Shown in pieces: positions 24,957 to 49,274 of a DNA stretch of 64,000 bases. A program made the translations under genes and the position numbers. The stretch lies in assembly GCA_947846985.1 (NCBI GenBank), contig CANTUZ010000001.1, forward strand, positions 114,221,757-114,285,756. Reading direction: 5' to 3'. Position 1 is the first letter of the stretch; every line of letters begins with the position of its first letter. The DNA is from Fratercula arctica. Its lineage: Eukaryota > Chordata > Aves > Charadriiformes > Alcidae. The notes under the pieces were generated by a model, which saw nothing but the letters and a program-made list of their open reading frames with translations, was not told the DNA's origin and did no database searches.

Positions 24957-24976
24957 AACTACAGCTCCCATCCAGC
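24957..24976 (+). promoter_or_regulatory. ZNF143/STAF-like binding site
   Basis: AACTACAGCTCCCATCCAGC resembles the ZNF143 consensus AACTACAATTCCCAGCATGC in its left and centre parts. The assignment is by motif only. Confidence 0.6.
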
Positions 24977-25049
24977 GCCGCCATCTTTGTGCGGGGCTGG
25001 TGGCGGGGGCCGCCATCTTTGCTTGGGGCTCCACCGGGGCGGGCGGGTC

Positions 25050-25060
25050 GCGCATGCGCA
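25050..25060. promoter_or_regulatory. NRF1 palindromic site
   Basis: GCGCATGCGCA is a perfect match to the NRF1 core GCGCATGCGC, 25 bp upstream of the start codon. Confidence 0.7.
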
Positions 25061-25084
25061 GAGCCGGTGCCGGCGGCGGCGACA

Positions 25085-39360
<14,276 letters not shown>

Positions 39361-41215
39361 AGACTTCTCTGTTTTTCTCTTCAGCTCAAACTGATCTCAG
39401 TGGAAACCTGAAGATGAGTGTATCTTCTTCTTTCTTGTTCTCTCAGACTTCTTATCCTTTACACTAGAACTACAGAGAACAGCAATAGGCTGACGTTGAA
39501 ATTGTTCCCATACAGCAGGAACCGGTTATACTGTCGCCATAAGAACATTAAGTAGAATGTTGGATTATGGCTATTTAATAGGGTGGTTATGCTCGTGTCT
39601 GGAAGAGGGTTGTTAGCATTTGGGACTTAGTTAGTACCTGTCTCAGAATGATCCTAAATCCCGTGCAGTCAGTGAGAAGCCTTTCTGTTAACATTACCGG
39701 ACTTTTTACCGAGTCCTTCATACTCGCGGGCAAGGGACACAGACTGTCAGCTACGCTCAGCTGGGAGATACGTGCCCTCTTTTTTGGCAAGTGGTCAATG
39801 GTTTCTCACCTGTCTGACAGCACTTGGGATATTAGGTGTTCCCTGACAGAAGCAGGTACTGGGATTTGGGGTAACCTTTTTAGATAGCTTAGAGCTTAGT
39901 TTTCTGATGTTTATGTCAGGTTTTTTTAAAGAGGTTGATGGTATGGCTTTGATGTGCCACTGAAAGGACAAATGGTCGATCATTGCACAGTTAAACTACC
40001 TACCTCATAGGGGAGTGGCCAGTGATGATGATGATGTTGCCATGGTGCTAAGCCAGAGTAGCAGACACTCAAGCGGTTGGCAACCGAGATGAAGACGGTT
40101 CATCCTCCAGCAGATGAGCTGGGTGCCCGCACGGCCACGCAGAACTGAGCCCCTGTTAACAAGCTGTCCCCGGTTGGCTGGCCGGGCACCCTTAACAACC
40201 CAGAGAAAGTATATGCAGAGGTAGAGTCAGCTCTTCTTTTTTTCCAGATGTTCGCAGAGTCTCTGCTCTGATCTCCTTCTGTAATCTTTCTAGGGTTGGT
40301 TTTTGGGTTGGTTTTGTGTTTTTTTTTTTTTTTTTTGAGGCTGGTAACACATCTGCTCACTTCAGTATTTGCTTTTCTTTCCCACTGCTATTACACTCCT
40401 TTTCTCATCTCTTTCGGTCTGGTTGAGGGACCATCTCCAGCCACACAGTGGCAGCTACTCCTCAACGTTACTTGTCTCGAGTTCAGTCACGAGTTGCTTG
40501 CGCTCACTGTATTTGTGCCCACTACAGGCTGCTCAGCCCAGAGGGGAGTGCAATTTCCAAAACGCTCCCTGTCCCCTGAGTTGACAGAAGGCCTGGTAGG
40601 AAGCAGCGTCTTCCCAGGCATCCAGGCAGGCGCTTGGAAGAGCGTGGGATCCCAGGGGAGCCGCTGCCTCCCAGGAGAGCACCCTTGGTGGTAAAGCAGC
40701 CTCAAGGCACAGGAAGCAGCACGTTAGTGGCAGAAAACAATACCAACAGCTCCCGGTCTCCTCTGCAGTCAGTTTGGATTGGATTTGGAAGTCTTCTTGA
40801 GAAGCAAACACTACGAGGAGCGATAATGCAAAGTTATGTGTGCAGGCGGGGGCCTGGTGATACTGCCAAGCCCCAGCCACAGGGAGCCAGACCTACTCCT
40901 CAAGTGTCGGCTGCTGGAGCAGTGCCCCGTTTCAGTGCCTGCGTTATCCCGGCCTGCCAGGGAAACCAAGCGGGGTGTTGAAATAGGCTGGTTTATGAGA
41001 AGAAGGGCTGAATGGAAGGGGTTTTCTGATTTACTTTATTTGTTGTTTTTTTTTTTTTTTATTAATAGTCAATGGGGAGGCAGCGCTCCGAGAAACTGAA
41101 GCAGCAATGTATAGTATTTTTAAGCCGTTTTTAATGAAGTGCTTTTGGAATAAAACAAAGGAAAACGAAATTTTGTTGTGTGCCTTGTCGCTTAGTCAGA
41201 ACTGTAATAAATAAA
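39361..41215 (+). other. POGLUT1 3' UTR
   Basis: Sequence from the stop codon to the last poly(A) signal. It contains a GAT triplet run near 40023, a T run of about 18 at 40319-40336 and a second T run near 41046-41060. The open frames inside it are not supported. The length (about 1.8 kb) depends on which poly(A) signal is used. Confidence 0.65.
41149..41215 (+). terminator. POGLUT1 polyadenylation signals
   Basis: AATAAA at 41149-41154 and an overlapping pair at 41206-41215 (AATAAATAAA). Both lie downstream of the POGLUT1 stop and before the TIMMDC1 CpG island, so they most simply end POGLUT1. Confidence 0.7.
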
Positions 41216-41299
41216 AGATGGGGAGAGCCCCCAGTTTTTGGTCTGTCACAGAGGTATTTAGGGTGTCTCCATTCCGCTGGGGGGTGGCGGTGGCTGGAA

Positions 41300-42035
41300 C
41301 CTTCCTCCGGTCAATGTCCTGCGTGAACCGGCGACCTCTTTCCCTCCGTGCCCTTTTCCCCGCCCGCCCGGCCCCAGCCGCGGGGAGGCCGCTGCCGGAG
41401 GGGCAGCGCGGCCCGTTCCGGCCCCGTCCCTGCCGTGCCCCGCCGGGGGGGTAGGTGGCGCTGCCGCTCCCGCCGCCGCCGCTAGGGCCATGGCGGCGGC
41501 TGTGGGAGCTCCGCCGCAGTTCGGCCGCCCGGCGCCGCCGCCGCAGACGGGCTGGGAGCGGCTCAGCGAGCTCTGGCAGCGAGAGTGAGCAGCGGGGCGG
41601 GCTGGGGCCGGGCCGGGCCGGGCCCCGCGCCTCAGCACTTCCCTTCCCTTCCCTTCCCTTCCCTTGCAGCGAGCGGCAGCGCTACCCGGAGGAGACGGTG
41701 AACATCGCCAAGTCGGCCTTCACCGGGGGAGTGGTGGGCTGGGTGTATGGCGGGTTGCCGGCCTTCTACCAGGCGCGCAGGGCCTTCATCGAGGGCAGCC
41801 AGGGCGAGCTCTTCCAGAACCGCGCCGATGCCGTGGTACGAGCCCGCCCAGGGGCCTGCGGCGGCCCGTCGGGGAGGTGGCGGTGGGGAAGCGGCCGGGG
41901 CTGCCGCCGGGGGCGGGCGGCGGGGCGTCCCCGGGCCCCGCGCAGGCCCCCGTCGGGCGGAGGAAGGTGGCGTTTGGGGCCCGGAGCCCTCGGGAGGCGC
42001 CGGGAGCCCTGAGGTGGTGCTGGGGGGGGGGGGCG
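41300..42035 (+). promoter_or_regulatory. TIMMDC1 CpG-island promoter
   Basis: CpG-dense sequence starts about 90 bp after the last POGLUT1 poly(A) signal and covers TIMMDC1 exons 1 and 2 and the start of intron 2. No TATA box is visible. A (GGGCC)n-like stretch near 41604-41625 and a G12 run near 42017-42028 may form G-quadruplexes. Confidence 0.75.
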
Positions 42036-45000
42036 CTGATTTTAATACCGTTTGAGGCAAAGTTAAGGGCCATGTGTTTGCTGCACGTGTGTAAATGACG
42101 CACCGGCTGCTGCCGGCGTCACCTGCGCCCTGTCACCCAAGTTCTGCAGCGCTAGCTTAAAAGAAGTTGTCCTTAGAGAAAAAGTTGGTAACGCTGTTTA
42201 CCGTTCTGTTACGTGGCTAATTAACACGTATTGGAAAGTCTCTTGGCTTTTAAATTTTAGTAGGTTGGCAAGAGGCGTCACTCCGTAGTGTGAGACCGGT
42301 GTTGTCCTCTTACCTTATTAATGTGAGTTATTGTAAGACCGTTTAAAATTCTTCTAGCTTATCACTTGACACCTCGCAAGCAAAGAACATTTGTGACGTT
42401 TTATGAACGTATTTGAACTTTTAGGGGGTTGCTGTTCAGTTAAAATGTTGATTACTTGGATTATTAGGAAAAAAAAAAACCCAACTAAACATTTTAAAAA
42501 TCTGCCTAATTTTATGTAATTCACTATTTAGAGCAGCCTGCAAAGTGTGGGTGCCTGGCTACACTCTGTCCTCCTGCTGACTCTCGTGCGTGTCTGCACC
42601 CGGGCTAAACCCCTTACACCACAGGCCGGAGGAGGGAGTTTATTTTCTCTCACGGTATTAACTGGAAGATTTTTCATTTTCGTGAAGCTTCTGTTTATCG
42701 CAGCTTTTTAAAAGCTGCTGGTTGCCAAACTTGTAAGCGCCGGTGCTAACCTGCAGAGCTTGGTGGTCTCTTAATGTTTAAAGTAGGTGGTTATTATTTA
42801 CTTTCTATGGTTATTATTTATTAATGGTTATTATTTATTAATACTGGTGAACTCATAATAACAAAGAAGTCATTTCTGGTTCGTGCCCCCTTCCTTCTCC
42901 TCTACGGCTCTCCTGTGCTGTCCTCAGAGGGCTCTCCCCATCCCCCCCGGAGTGTTCCAGCACCAGGGTTAGTAAAGACTGGTTGACGTTATGAACTGGA
43001 ATTAATTCTTGCTTTTCCTGTTGGTGGCTGGGGCAAATGCGAGCGGCTGTTCCTCCGGAGACAAGCAGCGTGATCCCTGAGGGTCGGGGCGTCATTCCTG
43101 AGTGACCCATGGGGAATACCCCGGGTGGGTGGTGCTGGCGAGGGGGAGCGGGGCTGCGGGATCTGTAACCCCTCTCTTCTCTCCCCCCAGCAATCCGCGC
43201 ATCGGGCCGGTCTCAGGAGTTTCATCCGCTACGGCTGGCGCTGGAGCTGGAGAGTCGCCGCTTTCGTGACAATATTCAAGTAAGCATTTCCCCGGGGGCT
43301 GGTGGGAGAAGCGCTGGCTTAACGCTGAAGGACGAGGAGCAAGGAGCCCTACCTGCCACCAGTGTGCTCCTTGAGGGACTGCTGGTGACCGATTGAGGCT
43401 CAAGGAGTTGTGTTAACAGTGATAAGGCGTGAATGTGAAGAGGTTTTAACCTTTTTTTAATTATCCCAGATTTCAGATCTTCTAATGAACCAATGCAAAA
43501 ACTAAAACCGGAAAAGCCCTGTTCCTTACATCTAATCCGTGCTGTTATTGACGTGAATACTATTCTTCCCTGTATTCGACAGCTTCTTTTCTGCTTTTGC
43601 CTCATCTCTCTTTTTTTTTTTTTTTTTTTGCATTTTTCGCTCTGGAAGGGTGTTACAGTGTGTTGGCTGTTTCTGAAAGAGCTTTCTATCCCACCCTAAT
43701 TTTTCTCCTTGTTGTTGTGTCTCATTCCTCCTAGTTTGTACTCACTAGCATTGCTCACAGTTCTTTGTTCTAGTCCTCAAATGCTTGCAGGTGGTCATCT
43801 TGTTACGAACATCAGACCTACGGGTTGTATATACCTCTTTAGGCCTTCACGTTTTTCCTGCACACCCAACCAACGCAGAGGTAGTGTTCCGCTTCCTTGA
43901 TTTTCTCCCTCAGATGTGTCAATGCATTTCTCACAATATAGCATCAAACTCGGCACGCTCTTCCACTTAAAGCCCTTTTAAACCAGGAATATCTCCTTCC
44001 CCGGTGTTCAAAATGGTAAATTTATGTGTAGTCCTAAACCTGCATTGAGTATATCTGCAGGTATGTTCTGTCTAAATTCCCCTTCTGCTTTTAAGGTTAA
44101 GATATTGACTAGCATTGTTTTATATTTCCATCTCCTAATTTTTTTTGTTCCTTTCTGGACTTCTTCCTCAATCTCTCTTGGTTTCTTTGGCTCCTTTTGG
44201 TTTAGCGTCTGTTCTTAGGTTTAGTTAGCGTACCATTTGCTTTCTCTCCTGGAGCTTTGGGTTTCTTTAGATTTTCCTGGGCTTGACATGTAACCTCGTC
44301 GTCTTCCACTAGATGTCTCCTCTGCCGTCAGATCATCGCCCTTTTCCACCACCTCTTTGTAAAAAAGGCTTTGAAAGAAGATATTTGCCACTCCCTGTTC
44401 GTTGTTTCTGTAAAGTTCAGGTTGAAGATTTTTGTCCTGCGGTTGTGCGAATTTTGAGTTTTGCTGTTTAAGAGCAAATTGTTCAGTTTGACCCTGCACA
44501 AAGGCTGGGGTGAGGTGACGGTGCTGGGAAGGAGGGGAAGGTCGCTGCTGACTTGTAGGTGTCACGGCAGGAGGCTGGCTAACGTGCTGGGGAGGATGTG
44601 GCTGCCAAACCGAGAACAGAGAGTGTTTTGGGACTTAACTGATGTTTTTGGAGGAGATGGTGTACCTCCCCTGGTGGGAGATCTCGTGCCCCAAGAGTAG
44701 GTGACCCTGCTGATGTCATGAGTGTGACTTACCTCTAGGGGTGGGGACTGTCTGTCAGGCAAGATCTTCCCGACACATGGATTCAGCTTCTGGGGGTAAA
44801 GGTCCTACATCAGGACTGACTGACTGACGGGACCTTTTCATTTCTTGATTCCTTTTGTCCTTGAATATACAATGGAAAAAAATAAATATCCATGATTAAA
44901 ATGAAAAAGAAAGAATATCCCAGAATCCTGGTATTCCCCGTCCTCCGGCTGCGTGGCTGCCTGCGGTAAAGTCACAGAAATCAAGGTGCTTGTGGCTGGC

Positions 45001-48000
45001 ACGTGTGCGCTCCGGACAGATGGGCGACAAGGCAGTTAGAGGCAGCCTGAGGGTTGGCTTAATGAAATCTGGCTTTATTTCGGGCTGTGTTTTGCTACCT
45101 GTCTTTTTTCCCATGTGCAACCGCTGACTTCTTCTCTGCCTTGCCTTTGCAGCACGGTGAGCACCGGTCTGTCTCTGTACCGCAATAAAACCACCATCGG
45201 TAATTTCGCTTCGGCAGGAGGTAAGGCTGCTGTGTCTCCGTGTACTTTCCTCTTTATGAGCAAGGGTCATAAACGGAAAAGCATAAGCAGAAATCACTGT
45301 CCTTTGGATTTGAGTGGGTCTCTACAGCTTCTGTGCTCCTGGGTTTTCTTTCCTGTTCTACAGGCTGCTGTTGGGACTTTGCTCCCTTGTTTAACTGCTG
45401 CCTGCCTTCATTTGTAACACAGAAATATCAATGCGCTTCTGAAACCATTGGGGAGTTTTGTGGTTATCAGTTCACCTCCAAAATACTTGCTGGAGTTTTT
45501 TGGGTGAAAAAGGCTTGTGTAGGGTAAAGGCAACACTTAGTGCATACACTTAGTGGTCTCATAACCACCTACTTAGCAGGGAAAGCATTTCATATTTCCA
45601 CTCTTTATAACAGTTCAGTGGCTGCTCATAAACTACCCTTTTCATGCTAAGTTTTGCCTGTCCGCTTTTGGCAACAGGGCTCCGGGTAAGTCATCTGCTT
45701 GTTCAGTTTTACAGCCTTTATTGCCCTTGCAGTTGGATACGCGTTTTACTGATCTTTTCTGCCGTACATGGCAGCTACTATTATTAGCTGCTGTTGAGCA
45801 GAAAAAAAGGTGGGGGGGAGGGATCATGCTCCAGCCTGGAGAGAGCTGTTGTACTTTCGTGGATACTTTTACTTGAGGAGTTCTCCTGAAGCAGAGGGAG
45901 CTTTGTGAGGTGTTTTGATGCAGAGACCGTGGTGAGGGTCCCTCCCGCGGGCCACGGCACTTGGTTTCTGCTCTGTTAAAAGTAAATGTCAGCTCACGGA
46001 GAGGAGAAATGCAGCAAAGCAGCTCCCTCCGTCTGTATGTGATGGCGGGTGGGGGGCTGTTTGTGGTTTCAGTGGGTTTGTGTTTTTTTTTTTTCCTCCA
46101 GCCTTCACAGGAGCCCTTTTCAGAATGCACTTGGGCCTGCAGGGACTGGCAGGTGGCTTTGTGTTTGGAACAGCGTTTGGGTGAGTTGCGACTGCTGCCG
46201 ATGAGCGATGGAGACATGGCTGCTCTTTAAGGGTGCTTGTTAGATGGTGGCCTCACACGCCAAGCTGTGAATCATAGGTGGGGCTACACAAGCTTCCCTT
46301 CCTCTCTTGCCGTGAGGGATTTTCTGTATCTCTCTTGGGACCTCATGATGGTGACTTTTCTTCCAACCTTTAAACTGGTTTTTTCTTCTTTTTTTTCTTG
46401 ATTTGTGTTTTGCTGCTTCCTTGGCGATAAGAACTCAGTGCTCTCAGTAGACCATCTTTCTTGTGCTGCTATTTGCTTGTTAGAGAAGAGTTAAATTCCT
46501 GTTAAATAGGAAATTACCAGAATGAGTTATAGACATGTCTCCTGTCCTCCTTCCCGGGCGTGGTCACTGATGAGCCCAATGGTTGTGCGCAGAACCGACG
46601 GACATCTGTTTTAAGGAACTGCGTTGTCTGTGGGTAAAGGCAGGAGTGTAAGACACAGCTTCTGGGCTCCCTTCTCAGCTTCACCAGCAACTGCTCCTGT
46701 AGCAACTTAGAATCCAGACGGCGCACAAGGGGTGTTGGATGTCATGATGACACCTTTTGAAGAAGGGGGCACCCTGGGAACTTCTAGGCCGCCAGTTAGG
46801 AATCTGTGTAAAAAGCATTTTTTTACAAAATAAGCTCCATCAAAGCCAAAATGTGCAGCAGCAGCCATTAGGAAATGCTGAGGAAGAAACTGCGTGGTTG
46901 GGCCGCACAACCCAAGGCTGTGAGGTGGCACATCTCTTCATGTGTGTCTTGCAGTCATGTATCTCCTAAAGCTCCCAGGGGCATGGAGGAACCCAGGGTT
47001 CTCTCTCAGGGCCTCTGTCCGTCAGGACAACGACCTCTTAGCGCGGGAGAAGTCTGACTTTTCAAGCAGAACTGGTATTTCTTCTCAAGGTACTGACTTG
47101 TGAATATCCTCAGAAGTGAATTTGGGGATCCTGCCTGGACAAGAGCATGAGTTTTTTAAGTGCTACTTAGCACCGTCAGGGTGGTGTCAGCTGTGGGCAT
47201 GCCTGGAAGCAGCCTAGGGAGCTTTACCGATGAAAACACAAGTACCTCGAGAGGTGGACAGAAGCTAAGCAGGGGTGTGACTGTCTAAATTATGGGTTAG
47301 CTGATCTACAGGAGTTGTTTGGGCTCCTTGAATCTTTCCAGCCCTTTGCCCTATGTGTGCCTGTCAATGAGTAAATTCAAAATATGTTATCGAAGGGGCT
47401 ACAGTGAGTCACGGCGGAAGACAGGCTGGCAGTAGGAGTATCTTAGTCTGTGCGATGTGAGTATTGGGGAACGTTACGCTCCACCGACCTGGTGGCTGGC
47501 CCCCGCATGCTCCTTTTGGTGATGCCAGTAAGTTGTTACTGTTGTGTGTCCCCTGGGTGACTTGTGACTTTTCTGCTTCTTCCTTTAGGATCCCTGCAGG
47601 GGGCCTCCTAATGATGATGCAGAAGCTTGCCGGTGAGACCTTGCAGGAGAAGAGAAATCGTGAGCGCAGGGAGCTGTACGAACAGCAGTTAGCAGAGTGG
47701 TAAGGAACAGCTCTGCTGTTTGAGTCTTGGACTAGAAGTACATATAGGTCTGCGTGATTCAAACATTTAAAGAAACCACAACACACTAGGTTTTCAAAAC
47801 CTCCGTTCTTCTGCTCTTCAGTTTTTGGTGTGCTTCACGTACCAGTCGGAGAACTGCTGGTTTAGTCTTCCCAGCCTTAGATGTTGCCACTTACTTTGTA
47901 ACAAGATATTTGGTTAAAAATACACGCCCCCCTCCCCGAGCCCAGTAACTGCATCATTTTTTCACGAGAAGACAAGCAGGACAAGCACATGAGTATTTCT

Positions 48001-48361
48001 TTACCAAAATTGAGAGAGGCCAGAACTCTGGCTTTCTCTTCATTTTTGCCTTCTTTCCCTCCCTGTTAAAAGAGAGGAAAGAAGAAGGACAGCTGGAGGC
48101 TTTGGGGAGAAAAGGCTATGATGCTGGTTGCGTGACTTAATAAAACTCAGAAATAGGGCCTGTTCTGGAAGAAGCTTTTTAAGAGTTGGGATTCTGCAGT
48201 GATGCCTTTTTCAGGAGGATACAGGCATAAAATTACTTTGCACTCTCTCTTCTCTTGTTAGGCAATCCAGGCTCAGTGTGACGAAAATCTTAGGCGAAAC
48301 AGAAAACAACACCCAGGAAGGACCGGAGACAGAGGGAGCAAGAGAATCTAGGAGCCACTGA
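41490..48361 (+). CDS. TIMMDC1: TIMMDC1, complex I assembly factor, 7 coding exons, 235 aa
   Basis: Multi-pass inner mitochondrial membrane protein of the Tim17/22/23 superfamily; in human it is part of the assembly machinery for the complex I membrane arm. Coding exons: 41490-41584, 41670-41835, 43191-43279, 45153-45220, 46102-46180, 47589-47699 and 48262-48361. All are GT-AG and in frame (708 nt with stop). The ATG sits in a strong Kozak context (GCCATGG). [10 protein letters not shown] (residues 21-30) matches the human SGWDRLRELF. Membrane segments with Gly-rich Tim17-type packing lie at about residues 48-66 ([14 protein letters not shown]), 107-125, 135-146 and 151-175 ([13 protein letters not shown]). 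[13 protein letters not shown] (96-108) is a signature of the family member. The C-terminal tail from 182 is charged and helical. The human protein is 285 aa (from memory); this one is shorter at both ends. Confidence 0.95.
41641..41665 (+). repeat. (CCCTT)5 serving as a polypyrimidine tract
   Basis: Five perfect CCCTT units run straight into GCAG, the 3' splice site of TIMMDC1 intron 1. The repeat therefore supplies the whole polypyrimidine tract of this 85-nt intron. Confidence 0.9.
42789..42842. repeat. AT-rich tandem repeat in TIMMDC1 intron 2
   Basis: Three copies of GGTTATTATTTA-type units of 17-20 bp; the last two (GGTTATTATTTATTAAT) are identical. Confidence 0.85.
43280..45152 (+). 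other. TIMMDC1 intron 3, T-rich
   Basis: Intron of about 1.9 kb between exons 3 and 4. It has a T run of about 20 nt (43610-43629) and pyrimidine-rich sequence up to about 44.2 kb. No repeat family or exon was recognised. Short open frames on both strands look like chance. Confidence 0.6.
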
Positions 48362-49270
48362 GTCTTCCCCAGATCTCTGTTGTAAGCAGCTACAAAATAT
48401 TTGTAGTTTTTATGAGTATAAAAGGTTTCAATCTCTCTCATAAAAGAGTTTCAATTATAAAAGGTTTCAATCAAGGGGTCACGGAAGCCTTCTGTAAACG
48501 CAGTTATATCCTGTGCACTTGTGAAAAAGCATTTTGCTGAAAACATTGTTCATGGATGCATATCACTGCACAAGAGCTGGGAAGGGCCAAACTCGTTCCA
48601 CTTGAGAAGGTGGAAATGCAGCCTCTGCAGACTAGGAAGTGTCATCTGGGTTTGGCGGGGGGGAGAGCAGCCCCAGAGCCTCTTCTAGAACCCATTTCAC
48701 TGCTGAAAATGTCCAAACCACGGCAGGTGTAGAAATATTCAAGGTAAAAGGAGCCTATGAATAGTTTGGATGCTAAAGGTACCCTGATTCCAAAAGCTAA
48801 TTACGCTCTGGTGAAAGCTGCTCTTCAGCCAGGGCCTGAAGAACGTGCTGTCGGAGCCCAATATAGGCAGCACCAGAGCGAGCGCTTCTCCTCCTCTCGC
48901 CATCCCCCTCCCACAGCATGACCTGCCCTGGCTGGGACCAGTGCTGTTCTGCTGACAGTGGTTTCTTGCAGAAAAAAAGACACTTGGTTCCTACAGTACT
49001 TGGCATATTTTGCAGTCAATGTTGGGGAAGGGTGGAGGAGCTGGGAATGGTACAGAAATGCCCTGAAAAGGACACGTTTTGGGTTCCTCAATAGAAGTGT
49101 GGCTGAGGGGGCCACAGAAAGGTTGGCTTGTTTCTGGTGGGTGATGGTAGAAGAACTGGCACTGTGGACAGTTTTAACAGCAATAATTTCATTTGAAGGT
49201 TGGAAATTGGGGGATTACCTTTGGGGGAAACGTGGTTCAAGACACTCAATAAAGCCATCTAGCAGTGATG
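48362..49270 (+). other. TIMMDC1 3' UTR with AATAAA
   Basis: Runs from the TGA stop at 48359-48361 to an AATAAA at 49248-49253 (context CACTCAATAAAGCC). A short triplicated motif (TAAAAGGTTTCAAT and variants) lies at 48417-48473. No other good signal is seen between the stop and 49248. Confidence 0.6.
48417..48473. repeat. Triplicated short motif in TIMMDC1 3' UTR
   Basis: TATAAAAGGTTTCAATC occurs twice, flanking a diverged copy (CATAAAAGAGTTTCAATTA). The unit is about 20 bp. Confidence 0.8.
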
Positions 49271-49274
49271 ATTG

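Noticed and set aside
41632..42060. Long minus-strand open frames opposite TIMMDC1 exons 1-2
   Set aside because: Shadows of the CpG island and of real coding sequence on the plus strand.
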